From assembly GCA_012798955.1 (NCBI GenBank), contig JAAZMF010000095.1, positions 1 through 35,364 on the forward strand: a DNA stretch of 35,364 nucleotides, written 5' to 3'. Below the pieces are notes generated by a model. The model was not told the DNA's origin, did no database searches, and was given only the letters and a program-made list of their open reading frames with translations. A program made the position numbers and the translations under genes. Positions 9,107-17,117 of this stretch are shown piece after piece (within the stretch, counting starts at the first letter, position 1; each line of letters opens with the position of its first letter). The DNA is from Bacillota bacterium (lineage in GTDB: Bacteria > Bacillota > Limnochordia > DTU087).

Positions 9107-9897
9107 CGTTCATCTCCTTCGTATATGAGCTGAGCACCACACTCTTCCGCAACTTGCAGTATGAGAGTGGATGTAATTGCTTCAAAACCTGCTTTAATGA
9201 CAGCTAGCCAATTCTGGTGCACCGCGGCACGGGAATAGGCAAATAGACAAATATCCGCCCTTTGGGCAAGCCATGAAAACGGCTTGGATGTGATCACAAT
9301 GATGAGCACTCCAAGGGCCTTGGCTATTTCCAGTGGTCTATGGAAATACTCACCCTCTCCCGAGCGAGAAATCAAGATCAACACATCGGTCCCTTTTATA
9401 AATGAGCTCATGCCCATAAAGCTACTCTCATCTTGGCAACAATATGAATTAATGCCCAAATACCGGCATTTGTGGTTAGCCATTTCGGCCTGGAAGCCCG
9501 ACTCCCCTAATCCATACCAAACAATCTGATTGGCCTTAGCACAGCACCGGACCGCCTCTTGGAAGTGAGCTAGATCAATGGCTTGGAAAGTCTGCGAGAT
9601 CGCTGCCTGACTAGCTTCAAAACACCACTCCAAGTTACCATGCTCCTCGGTGAACAACGGTTGTTGTTTCAGATATTTTTGCTGTAGTTCGCGATACCCC
9701 GACAGGCCCAGTGACTTGCAGAAACGGATCACACTTGAACGAGATGTCTTTGTGGCATCGACAAATTCGGCCAAATCCATTTGAACCATATCATGGGGAT
9801 AATCCAAGACAAACCCAGCGATTTTCCTGTTTGTCTGACTCATGGTTGAGTGCTTTGCTGCTATTAGGTCGAAGAGACAATCCGACGTATTAACCAT
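9103..9897 (-). CDS. RpiR/MurR-family transcriptional regulator (HTH_6 plus SIS domain)
   Basis: This is a predicted DNA-binding regulator sensing a phosphosugar. The N-terminal ~80 residues form the RpiR-type winged helix (SQTNRKIAGFVLDYP, then the recognition region ATKTSRSSVIRFCKSLGLSGYREL). The C-terminal part is a SIS domain (about residues 110-250) with the sugar-isomerase fold; IVWYGLGESG and ILISRSGEGEY are its phosphosugar-binding loops. The start is the ATG at 9897, preceded by GAGGT seven bases away; an ATG at 9918 lacks such a site. Of 264 residues, typical for the family. It is the first gene of the run to the opp genes and so a candidate regulator of the importer. Confidence 0.88.
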   Translation of the reverse strand: MVNTSDCLFDLIAAKHSTMSQTNRKIAGFVLDYPHDMVQMDLAEFVDATKTSRSSVIRFCKSLGLSGYRELQQKYLKQQPLFTEEHGNLEWCFEASQAAISQTFQAIDLAHFQEAVRCCAKANQIVWYGLGESGFQAEMANHKCRYLGINSYCCQDESSFMGMSSFIKGTDVLILISRSGEGEYFHRPLEIAKALGVLIIVITSKPFSWLAQRADICLFAYSRAAVHQNWLAVIKAGFEAITSTLILQVAEECGAQLIYEGDER

Positions 9898-9942
9898 TGT
9901 TGATACCTCAAGTTCCATAATTAACTATATCTACTCATTATT

Positions 9943-9956
9943 GAACTCTTTCGTTC
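9943..9956. promoter_or_regulatory. Possible operator upstream of the RpiR gene
   Basis: A short inverted repeat, GAAC-N6-GTTC, lies about 45 bases upstream of the regulator start, near an AT-rich TATAG stretch on the minus strand. Spacing and position suit an autoregulatory site, but the arms are only 4 bp, so this is weak evidence. Confidence 0.22.
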
Positions 9957-10040
9957 TTTGTGCCCGAATCCCTGCTTCAGATTCAGTTTTTGCAGATCGG
10001 TTTAGGGGTCGGAATATTGTTAACAAGTCCAAGCCCCAGC

Positions 10041-10763
10041 CTACACTCCGTTCCGGGGCCCTAGACGGAACATATCCCAAGGGGTAATAATCCCCATGAG
10101 CCGTTCATCGGATCTGCCATTGGCCGTAATCAGGATGGCTTCCAAGCGGGGATATTCTGTAGCCATATGACACTCAAACTCATGGTAGGCATCGAACACC
10201 GTAGCATTCTGAGATAGGAAAGTGACATTAGCCCCTTCGGTCTTATCATAAACCATGACCTGTGCCACTTGTGTTGCTTGGAGCCCTTGGGCCAATGTTT
10301 CAAACTCAAAGGTAAGCCATCTAGCAAGACACCGATCAGTGAGTAACCCCAAAAACTCACTCTCTCCGTCATATACTGGGAACTGGGTGTATCCATACTG
10401 CCTAATCAAATCCATCACTCGCAAGATGGAATCATCGGCCTGTACCGTGTAAACCTGTCGCTCAAATCGGGGGATTACCAGGGGAGGGCGCTCCAAAATA
10501 GCCGCTATCTGCTCTATCCTCTCCACAACACTAGCATGGGGCTCCGCAATAATACGGGCCGGTTCTACCAGCTCATGGACGATGGCATTCCTGAGTTCTG
10601 CATACTCTAGCAAGTCATCCTCGAACTCGGCAAACATCGGGTCAGCCCGGGCAACCCGCCTTACTAGCTGAGAAAAGCCCATATACCCTTCTATGCCTGC
10701 CCTTTTTTCTAGCTGCCGGTCGATTTTGTTATACGCCATAATAAACCGCTCTGATAATTGCAT
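10041..10763 (-). CDS. HEPN-like helical domain plus paired CBS domains
   Basis: The N-terminal ~100 residues are helical and end in ELRNAIVHELVEPA. The R-N-A-I-V-H string fits the Rx4-6H motif of HEPN (nucleotide-binding/RNase-like) domains. The second half carries two CBS motifs: VYTVQADDSILRVMDLIRQYGYTQFPVYD with LGLLTDR (about residues 125-165), and a C-terminal one around NATVFDAYHEF to LMGIITPWDMFR (about 195-235). CBS pairs usually bind adenine nucleotides or SAM. The start is the ATG at 10763, which has AGGTG six bases upstream; an ATG at 10823 lacks a ribosome-binding site. The protein has 240 residues and no signal peptide or membrane segment. It stands alone: a terminator for the upstream gene separates it from its neighbour. 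The HEPN assignment rests on a short motif and could be wrong. Confidence 0.72.
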   Translation of the reverse strand: MQLSERFIMAYNKIDRQLEKRAGIEGYMGFSQLVRRVARADPMFAEFEDDLLEYAELRNAIVHELVEPARIIAEPHASVVERIEQIAAILERPPLVIPRFERQVYTVQADDSILRVMDLIRQYGYTQFPVYDGESEFLGLLTDRCLARWLTFEFETLAQGLQATQVAQVMVYDKTEGANVTFLSQNATVFDAYHEFECHMATEYPRLEAILITANGRSDERLMGIITPWDMFRLGPRNGV

Positions 10764-10843
10764 TTTCATCACCTGTTTATATACTTCGCTCAAGCCTAAC
10801 GGCCATCCTCTAACTTGCCCCATGCCGGGCTCACTGCAAATTC

Positions 10844-10864
10844 AAAAAGGCCCCAGCGGGGGCC
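10844..10864 (-). terminator. Rho-independent terminator after the small secreted protein gene
   Basis: On the minus strand a perfect GGCCCC-CGCT-GGGGCC hairpin is followed at once by TTTTTG. It sits 32 bases after the stop of the gene at 10897-11316 and before the CBS gene, so it separates two transcription units. Confidence 0.88.
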
Positions 10865-10896
10865 CTTCCCTAAAAAAAGCGTATTCAACCATCAAG

Positions 10897-11316
10897 CTAT
10901 TTTGCTTTTTTCGTTTTCACTTTCGCTGTGTTCCCATCTTTCAAGGCCTTAAATTCTGCTGAGCCAGGCTTGATGCCTAACTCTTTTGCTAAAGCCCCCC
11001 AGCCCTTTGTCTTGTTCACCTTGTAGACCTCAACCACTTCATCTACTGGTTTTTGCGATATCCGAGCCAACTCGAAGGTAACATATACATCAGCAGGTTC
11101 CATTGTGGCCTCTATCATCAGCTGTTCTATACGAGTACCCGGTACACCAAACTCCACACTGAGTTCTGTCCTGAATACTCCCAAATCAGCCTTGGCTTCA
11201 ATATTCAACTGTTCTAGCCAACCACCCACAAAATCGCCGCTTCCTCCAATGCTTAGGGCAGAAGCAATACCGGAAAACCCCAGCACCAAGATGAGCGCCC
11301 AACCTATCCTTCTCAT
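10897..11316 (-). CDS. Small secreted helical protein of unknown function
   Basis: The protein has 139 residues. A signal peptide (RRIGWALILVLGFSGIASA, about residues 2-20) precedes a mature domain that appears mostly helical, with a conserved-looking segment KGWGALAKELGIKPGSAEFKALK followed by a lysine-rich tail. I recall this 'GWG-xx-AKELG-x-KPGS' segment from small exported proteins of Bacillota and Deltaproteobacteria, but I know no function. The start ATG at 11316 has AAAGGGAGA upstream. It lies 84 bases downstream of the alcohol dehydrogenase gene on the same strand and is closed by the terminator at 10844-10864, so the two may be cotranscribed. Confidence 0.75.
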   Translation of the reverse strand: MRRIGWALILVLGFSGIASALSIGGSGDFVGGWLEQLNIEAKADLGVFRTELSVEFGVPGTRIEQLMIEATMEPADVYVTFELARISQKPVDEVVEVYKVNKTKGWGALAKELGIKPGSAEFKALKDGNTAKVKTKKAK

Positions 11317-11400
11317 ATTCTACACTCTCCCTTTCCACAGGAACTTGGCCCCTACCCCCCTGTCCAGGTCAAAGGCCTAAGCAGACTACCATCTTCCACT

Positions 11401-12510
11401 CTAGGAAAGACTGTCTGCCAAGATCTGTGCCAAGACACCCTCGGTCACATCTCCTTGGGAGTAGGCAGCATTATTGGTCTTAATGGCCTTCCCGGCATAA
11501 AGTTCCATCTCCCCACGGTCAAGGGTCACTACTTCCCCAAACAAGTGATTGATCAGATCTTTGAACTCGTCAATGTCGGATAGTCCCAGCCAATCCAGTA
11601 CATGCTTAACCCGCTGGGGAGCATGTTTTTCGGTAAATCGCAAGTATTCACCCATCAAGACACCGTTGGCCCGGCCATGGGGCACATCGTGATAATACGT
11701 AAGCGAATAGCCCAATGCATGGACTAATGTAGTGCCGGTGTGGGAGATGGTAATACCTCCCAAAGCCGAGGCAACTAGCAACCGTTCCCGATCAACTGGG
11801 CTAAACTCGCCCTTTCGCAGCGCCGGTATGCATTCACCCCAGATCTTAATACCCTGTTCGGCAAAGGTATCACTAATTCCGGTAGCTCGCCGGGACAAAT
11901 ACCCCTCCACAAGATGGGACAATGCATCTACCCCAGTATCTCTCGTAATATGTGTAGGTAGTCTGTCAGTATAGCGCCAATCCAAAATCGCTACTTTTGG
12001 AAATAACTCCGGCGTGGTAAATGACCTTTTAGTCTCTGCCTCCGGTACTGTCAGTATAGAGTAGGGGGTTACCTCACTACCGGTACCGGCAGTAGTGGGA
12101 ATGGCCACAATCGGTAATGGCAAATGATCGAATTTGTTACGATATAACCCCTCGGGAGTAATATCGTTAGTTGCTAAGGTGGCTATGGCTTTTGCGGCAT
12201 CGAGGGGAGAGCCCCCGCCAATGGCCAAGATAAAGTCCGGTCTATACTCCCTTGCTACTTCCCCACCCCTTGCCACATTTTCAAGGGAAGGGTTATTTTC
12301 CACTTCATCAAAATGCCTGTAATCGATCCCTTGGGCCTGTAACACCCGAAAGGCATCATCGAGGGCCCCACTTAACCTTGCAGAATTTCTGCCTGTTACC
12401 AGAAGACATTTCTTGCCATATTGAGCAAATTGCTCTCCCATGGCCAGCAAAGCCTTTTCTCCGTGAACTACTTTGGTCGGCATGAAAAAGCTATAATTTT
12501 CCAATGACAT
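11401..12510 (-). CDS. Iron-containing alcohol dehydrogenase
   Basis: This predicted cytoplasmic NAD(P)-dependent dehydrogenase interconverts an alcohol and an aldehyde or ketone. The N-terminal Rossmann-like half has AIGGGSPLDAAKAIA (dinucleotide binding, near residue 90) and PTTAGTGSEVT. The C-terminal helical half carries the metal ligands: Asp and His in TGVDALSHLVEGYLS, His in TTLVHALGYSL and His in VPHGRANG, equivalent to D194/H198/H263/H277 of the family. I choose the ATG at 12510 (MSLENYSFF), which matches the usual family N-terminus and gives 369 residues. An in-frame ATG at 12588 would add 26 atypical residues, but neither start has a well-spaced ribosome-binding site, so the choice is not certain. 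The C-terminus is slightly shorter than in fermentative ADHs. Substrate unknown. Confidence 0.9.
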   Translation of the reverse strand: MSLENYSFFMPTKVVHGEKALLAMGEQFAQYGKKCLLVTGRNSARLSGALDDAFRVLQAQGIDYRHFDEVENNPSLENVARGGEVAREYRPDFILAIGGGSPLDAAKAIATLATNDITPEGLYRNKFDHLPLPIVAIPTTAGTGSEVTPYSILTVPEAETKRSFTTPELFPKVAILDWRYTDRLPTHITRDTGVDALSHLVEGYLSRRATGISDTFAEQGIKIWGECIPALRKGEFSPVDRERLLVASALGGITISHTGTTLVHALGYSLTYYHDVPHGRANGVLMGEYLRFTEKHAPQRVKHVLDWLGLSDIDEFKDLINHLFGEVVTLDRGEMELYAGKAIKTNNAAYSQGDVTEGVLAQILADSLS

Positions 12511-12767
12511 ACCCCTTTCATGTGATGCTATGCTAGTAATCCCCAGCTTCTCCCAACCGTCCTCATTATACCATTTTTGATGTTTCATGATTGGTTCTTG
12601 CCATCGAAGGATTTCTTCCGGCTGGCCTAGGACTAACGAAATGCTTACTCATGGTTTCTGATCTCGTATTATTCTACAAATTGCAGGTATTTTCCAAAGT
12701 ATGGAGTATTTGGTAAGTGCAGGCATTCCTACTAGACACACTAGAAACACAATCTGGGGGTAGGTAT

Positions 12768-14348
12768 ATGGTGTTCGCGGAAAACTGGTCAGTGCAACGA
12801 AAAATTCTGCTGGTGACTCTCGTCTTGACTATGATTAGTGCATTCATCGGTCTTACCGGCTACTTGGGGATTAGCCGCGTTATCGTTAGCATGGACACGA
12901 TTTATGATACTACACTGGCCCAAGAGCGGTTTTTAGGAGCCATGGAAAGCCAGTTATACCGCCTTGATCGAAATCTTCAAGCAGTGACTATGGCTGGCTC
13001 CCACGCTGAGATGCTAGATGCCACCGACAATTTCAATGGACACCTGCATGATGTCCGTCAAACTTGGTTGGAGTATATGCAAACGGCACATGACGACACG
13101 GCAAATGGGGAAAACCTTTACGCCCGCTTTATAGGCCTCCTTGATGAATACGCAGAGCAAAGCGATGATGTCATCAACGGCAGTGTTGTGACTGCCATGG
13201 AGACTGCCAAAGAAGCCTCAAAGACAATTGATAGTGCCATTGGTATTCTGCAAGACATTGCAGGCGAATTCATGGATGATGCCCTAGCCCTACAAGCCCA
13301 CACCCAAGATGTACAGTACAAGGCCTATAGGATTTTAGTTATACTTGTCATGGCTGGGGTCGCCCTGGGCCTGCTGCTAAGTTTTTGGGTTGCAGTTTCT
13401 GTTTGTCGGCCTTTGGAGATCGTAGTGCAGGGTCTTGATCAGATCGCCTCAGGCAATCTGAATGTAGATCTACCTACCACCTCCCGTCAAGATGAAATGG
13501 GCCACCTGCTTATTCAACTCCGGGATATGTGCGGTTCCTTGCAACAAGCGGTGGGAGGTATTTTGGCCGCCGCAGGCAACATAGAGACTGGTACTGCCGA
13601 GGCTGCAGCTGGCATCAGCGAAGTCGGTGCTTCTATACAAGAAGTTGCGTCTACAGCCAACCAATTTGCCCACAATGTGCAGCAAGTCAGCGAACATGCC
13701 AAGCTTATGGAAGAGGAGTCCCGTGGGGTGACAGATATGGCCGATGAGGGCATAAACCGCCTCGTTGAGACTGCAGATCGCATGCGAGCTATCGACACAC
13801 AAACCCAGGCGGTTACCAAATCCATTGCCGAGCTCCAAACCCGTTCACAGGAAATCGAGCATATAGTTACACTGATTTTGGATATTGCCGCACAGACAAA
13901 TCTCTTAGCACTGAATGCCGCCATAGAAGCCGCTCGAGCCGGAGAGTTTGGTCGGGGATTTGCTGTTGTGGCGGAAGAGGTCAGGAGCCTAGCCAACCAG
14001 ACAGATTCGGCAGCAGCCCGTATCAGTGAACTGGTACAGCAAATTCAAGCAGAGACTCTAGAAACTGTTGATCAAAACAGGGAAATGGTGCGGGAAGTCC
14101 AAGGTGGCACCCGAGCCATGGAAGCTACCGACCAAGCCTTTGCCGGCATTAAAGCCGCTATTGAGAACATGGGATTGCGCATCGGCGAAGTGGCAGATGC
14201 AGCTGCACAAATTGGCACCGGTAGCCAACAGATAGCCGGTGCTACAGAAGAGCAGTCTGCCTTTATCTTGAATCTAGCTGAAGTTACAGAAACCCTAACC
14301 CGCAGTGCGGAAGAGCTCAAACGAGCTGTTGAGACATTTGAGCTATAG
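12768..14348 (+). CDS. Methyl-accepting chemotaxis protein
   Basis: This is a transmembrane chemoreceptor of 526 residues. TM1 is at about residues 10-34 ([20 protein letters not shown]), then a ~150-residue extracytoplasmic helical sensor resembling a four-helix bundle. TM2 is near residues 188-212 ([20 protein letters not shown]), followed by a HAMP domain ([19 protein letters not shown]). The long signalling coiled coil has the hallmark hairpin tip [21 protein letters not shown] followed by [12 protein letters not shown], which contacts CheA and CheW. No C-terminal pentapeptide for CheR is present. The start is the ATG at 12768, preceded by GGGGGTAGGT; a GTG at 12717 would add 17 residues before the basic cytoplasmic start. 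No chemotaxis kinase genes are near, so it is an orphan receptor acting through a distant array. Implies motility or surface-controlled taxis. Confidence 0.95.
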   Translation: MVFAENWSVQRKILLVTLVLTMISAFIGLTGYLGISRVIVSMDTIYDTTLAQERFLGAMESQLYRLDRNLQAVTMAGSHAEMLDATDNFNGHLHDVRQTWLEYMQTAHDDTANGENLYARFIGLLDEYAEQSDDVINGSVVTAMETAKEASKTIDSAIGILQDIAGEFMDDALALQAHTQDVQYKAYRILVILVMAGVALGLLLSFWVAVSVCRPLEIVVQGLDQIASGNLNVDLPTTSRQDEMGHLLIQLRDMCGSLQQAVGGILAAAGNIETGTAEAAAGISEVGASIQEVASTANQFAHNVQQVSEHAKLMEEESRGVTDMADEGINRLVETADRMRAIDTQTQAVTKSIAELQTRSQEIEHIVTLILDIAAQTNLLALNAAIEAARAGEFGRGFAVVAEEVRSLANQTDSAAARISELVQQIQAETLETVDQNREMVREVQGGTRAMEATDQAFAGIKAAIENMGLRIGEVADAAAQIGTGSQQIAGATEEQSAFILNLAEVTETLTRSAEELKRAVETFEL

Positions 14349-14481
14349 AATATCTAGACAGACCAAAAGCTACAAGGTAGCGTTACCATGGCCAATGGCA
14401 GGATTAAGTCGCTTTTGCTAGAAGTTTCCTTAGAGTCTGCTAATGGGCACAGAACATAAGGTATGCACGTCAAATTTACGA

Positions 14482-14528
14482 GCGAGGGCCACTTGGCAAA
14501 GTCAGAGCCTAAGCCCTCGTAGTTTTTA
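14482..14528 (+). terminator. Probable rho-independent terminator after the chemoreceptor gene
   Basis: CGAGGGC (14483-14489) pairs with GCCCTCG (14513-14519), with a smaller GGC/GCC pairing inside the 23-base loop, and TAGTTTTT follows. It lies about 135 bases past the chemoreceptor stop. Confidence 0.65.
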
Positions 14529-14595
14529 TACATTAGGTCATCAAAACACTAAACATGGGGGGGCAAGCTTCAGCCAAGGGGCTTGAAGCAGTCTT

Positions 14596-14934
14596 ATGAA
14601 CGATGGGCAAACATGCCTTCAGGAAATCAAAGACAGGGTACGGGAATTCCAGACGGAGCGCGGCTGGACAAAACATCATTCACCGAAAAGCTTGGCCATG
14701 TCCATCGGCATAGAAGCCGCGGAGCTCATGGAGATTTTTCAATGGAGCACCACCGAAGACGCCTGGGCGATTGGAGAATCCGATGAGTTCGAACACCTAC
14801 AAGAGGAGCTAGCCGACGTTCTGATCTACTGTATGTCTCTAGCCAATGAGCTAGATATCGATGTGGCTGCGGCTATAGATGACAAGATGAAAAAGAATGC
14901 CCGCCGCTGGCCAGTACCGGCCAAATCTGTCTAG
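14596..14934 (+). CDS. MazG-like nucleotide pyrophosphohydrolase
   Basis: This 112-residue protein belongs to the all-alpha NTP pyrophosphatase superfamily (MazG-like/RS21-C6 dCTPase type), which hydrolyses (d)NTPs to the monophosphate and cleans nucleotide pools. The metal-binding acidic motifs are visible: EAAELMEIFQW (near residue 41) and EELADVLIYC (near residue 70), giving the ExxE and ExxD ligands. RGWTKHHSPKSLAMSI before them is typical of this subfamily. The single-domain length is normal. The ATG at 14596 has only a distant AAGGGG upstream, so expression may be low. The gene ends 54 bases from the convergent acetyltransferase gene. Confidence 0.88.
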   Translation: MNDGQTCLQEIKDRVREFQTERGWTKHHSPKSLAMSIGIEAAELMEIFQWSTTEDAWAIGESDEFEHLQEELADVLIYCMSLANELDIDVAAAIDDKMKKNARRWPVPAKSV

Positions 14935-14988
14935 ATCCCGTCTCCCCAAGGAGCGGGCATAGAACGAGTGGATGTGAAATGGCATGGC

Positions 14989-15537
14989 CTATACCTTGCC
15001 ATGCAGCTCACGCCATTCCGAGGCGAGGATAGCATAGAGTAGTGAATCCCGCCACTCGTTGCCCTTTAGCAAATTGGCACGTAAGTGTCCTTCTTTGCGC
15101 ATCCCGATTTTCTCCATGACCCTAGCTGAGCCAATATTCTTGGGATCGCAGGTGGCATAGACCCTATGGTAGTCTTCTTCTGTGAAGGCAAATTCTAGGA
15201 GGGCCTGGGCGGCCTCTGTCATATAACCCTTGGACCAATAGCTACGGTGGAGGCAGTAGCCCATCTCGCCTTCCCTGAATTTCCTTCGATAGATACCGCA
15301 ACCACCGATCAGCTGGTCACCATTCTTCAAAATAATAGCCAAATCGTAGTTCTGGCGAGGTTCTGCATTCTGCCCCTCCATCACTGCCTGGACAAAGGCC
15401 TTGCTTGCCGCCTCATCGTTGGGCCCCCATGTCATGTAGCGAATCACTTCAGGGTCCGAAGCATAAGCATGGACTGCTCGCCAATCGTCTTCGCAAAAAT
15501 CCCGCAGGATTAATCGAGGAGTATGTAAAACCACCAT
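14989..15537 (-). CDS. GNAT-family N-acetyltransferase (RimJ/RimL type)
   Basis: This predicted acetyl-CoA-dependent N-acetyltransferase of 182 residues has the RimJ-like N-terminus (LHTPRLILRDFCEDDWRAV), the acetyl-CoA loop in SYWSKGYMTEAAQALLEFAF (near residues 108-127), and the C-terminal NIGSARVMEKIGMRKEGHLR. RimJ/RimL relatives acetylate ribosomal-protein N-termini, but many GNATs with this architecture act on other amines, so the substrate is open. I use the ATG at 15537 (GGTGAT just upstream). The longer in-frame start at 15675 would add 46 Lys/Arg-rich residues that do not resemble the family. It converges with the MazG-like gene. Confidence 0.88.
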   Translation of the reverse strand: MVVLHTPRLILRDFCEDDWRAVHAYASDPEVIRYMTWGPNDEAASKAFVQAVMEGQNAEPRQNYDLAIILKNGDQLIGGCGIYRRKFREGEMGYCLHRSYWSKGYMTEAAQALLEFAFTEEDYHRVYATCDPKNIGSARVMEKIGMRKEGHLRANLLKGNEWRDSLLYAILASEWRELHGKV

Positions 15538-15858
15538 AGGATCACCGCCCCACAATTTAGTTAGGAGCCCCCTAAGGGTCTTCCTATCTGCCCTTTTCCC
15601 GTGCTTGTTGGGCTCTTGAGCCCAGGCATTTTTCCTGCTTACTAGTCCCCTCATCTCTAGAGACGAGACTAACACTTAGACCCCCGGGATATCCCCAATA
15701 ACCTGCTACGCCACAAGATGGCTTAACCATATAGCTAAACTCTTGCTAAGCACAAGGAAGCTCCTTAGTGGTGTCGAATTCTACTTATGTGACGTCTGTG
15801 ACGTGCACTAAGGGCGCCCACGGACAATCCCATTCATCTAGCATTAGGAGGCTAACTA
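15538..15858. other. Non-coding stretch upstream of the uridine-kinase-like gene
   Basis: These 321 bases separate two divergent genes and should hold both promoters. Two structures stand out: a CTAAG/CTTAG stem near 15746-15770 and a tandem 8-mer TGTGACGT at 15788-15795 and 15797-15804. No consensus promoter could be named with confidence. Confidence 0.45.
15788..15804 (+). repeat. Tandem direct repeat TGTGACGT
   Basis: Two perfect copies of an 8-mer with a 9-base period lie about 55 bases before the start of the kinase gene. Position suggests a regulator-binding site, but no regulator is identified. Confidence 0.4.
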
Positions 15859-16491
15859 ATGTTATTTATCGGTGTTGCCGGGGGCACAGGCTCTGGCAAA
15901 ACTACTTTGGCTAAGACTCTTTGTAGCCAGCTAAGTGGTGAGATTGCCGCACTGATTCCCTATGATTCCTACTACAAACACCTGCCCCACCTATCCCTAA
16001 GAGAGCGCAGTCAGCTTAATTACGATCATCCTGATGCCTTTGAGACTGATCTATTGGTATCCCACCTGCGGCAACTCAAATGCGGGACTACCATCGAGAT
16101 GCCCACCTATGATTTTACTACCCACCTACGTAAGGTAGACACGATATCCATAAAACCCAAGCCCGTAATCATAGTGGAGGGTATCTTGATCCTAGCCGAA
16201 GCCTCCATCAGGGAACTACTAGATATCAAGGTCTATGTTGATACCGATGCCGATGTGCGGGTCCTTAGGCGCATGATGCGGGATATAGCAGAACGAGGCC
16301 GCACCTTAGAGTCTGTGCACCAACAGTACCTAGAAACAGTGAAGCCTATGCATGACGCTTTTGTGGAACCCTCAAAACGCTACGCCGATATTATCATCCC
16401 CAGGGGTGGCCATAACAGTGTAGCCCTGGGGATACTTTCGTCACGGATCAACGAGTTTCTGTCAGAAGCCGCATCATGGGCTGATTACTAA
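15859..16491 (+). CDS. udk: Uridine kinase-like P-loop kinase
   Basis: This 210-residue cytoplasmic kinase is predicted to phosphorylate uridine/cytidine to UMP/CMP in pyrimidine salvage. Walker A is GGTGSGKTT at residues 8-16. Then come IPYDSYYKH (nucleoside-binding Asp and Tyr), NYDHPDAFETDLL and MPTYDFTTHLR, all typical uridine kinase motifs, and VIIVEGILIL as the Walker B-like strand. RRMMRDIAERGR is the LID-type Arg segment. Length and motif order match Udk/PRK-family members. The ATG at 15859 has GGAGG seven bases upstream. The gene ends two bases before the stop of the convergent NTF2-like gene with no terminator between them. Confidence 0.9.
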   Translation: MLFIGVAGGTGSGKTTLAKTLCSQLSGEIAALIPYDSYYKHLPHLSLRERSQLNYDHPDAFETDLLVSHLRQLKCGTTIEMPTYDFTTHLRKVDTISIKPKPVIIVEGILILAEASIRELLDIKVYVDTDADVRVLRRMMRDIAERGRTLESVHQQYLETVKPMHDAFVEPSKRYADIIIPRGGHNSVALGILSSRINEFLSEAASWADY

Positions 16492-16493
16492 AG

Positions 16494-16946
16494 CTAGGGG
16501 CTAGGCATAACCCTAATAGTCCTAACTGACCAAGCCTTGTCGCCTTTGACAAAACCCACCTTCATAGTGCCGGATACCTGGAAAAAGTCACCGTCTACAA
16601 CCACATTAGCCTCAAAGGGTGCTGTGAGAAAGGCCGATTGGCCAGCAATCTCAAGCTCTCTGGTGTCAGATAGATCTGCCCACAAATCCCCGGAGACTAC
16701 ATCCCTAATAAACTGATGCCGACTCACCAACATATCCATGGCATCGAATACAAAGTCCTCATGCAGCACTTCCTGTAAAACCTGCTCATCACCCTTCATC
16801 ACTGCCGAGATCAATGAATCGGCCAATGCCTCAACCTGAACCTTGTCCGAGGGGCCACCCACTTTGCCAGTAGAGGTAAGGTGAACTATCACACCTACGG
16901 CAATCAATCCACAGATCATCAGAATGGATAGCTTGCGATTCACCAT
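16494..16946 (-). CDS. Membrane-anchored NTF2-like protein of unknown function
   Basis: The 150-residue product has one N-terminal hydrophobic segment (LSILMICGLIAVGVIVHL, about residues 6-23), acting as signal anchor or signal peptide, with no lipobox Cys. The rest looks like a small cone-shaped NTF2/SnoaL fold: helices DSLISAVMKGDEQVLQEVLHEDFVF followed by beta strands ending in KAWSVRTIRVMP. Such domains bind small ligands or act as accessory domains; no catalytic residues can be assigned. The ATG at 16946 has AAGGAG at good spacing; an ATG at 16964 lacks it. Confidence 0.65.
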   Translation of the reverse strand: MVNRKLSILMICGLIAVGVIVHLTSTGKVGGPSDKVQVEALADSLISAVMKGDEQVLQEVLHEDFVFDAMDMLVSRHQFIRDVVSGDLWADLSDTRELEIAGQSAFLTAPFEANVVVDGDFFQVSGTMKVGFVKGDKAWSVRTIRVMPSP

Positions 16947-17117
16947 GATTCTCCTTTGCGCCATAGCCTTGCTAGGACCTTATCTAGCCGCTACCAAGGC
17001 GGACGATCACCTGTTTACCTATTTCTAGTTCACCGACTGGCAGATAATTCCTCCACTACAGCACAAAAGCCACCCAAATCTGAGCAGCTTTCGTGCCATA
17101 GCAGTATTTGTTTGTGT

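Noticed and set aside
13470-13996. Two overlapping minus-strand frames (122 and 160 codons) inside the chemoreceptor gene
   Set aside because: They are shadows of the conserved chemoreceptor signalling domain and have Ser/Ala/Cys-rich compositions typical of antisense frames.
14982-15004. GCATGGC/GCCATGC hairpin at the end of the GNAT gene as a terminator
   Set aside because: It overlaps the stop codon and has no U-run.
15538-15675. Upstream extension of the GNAT gene (46 residues)
   Set aside because: Not part of the GNAT family and Lys/Arg-rich; the ATG at 15537 matches the family N-terminus.
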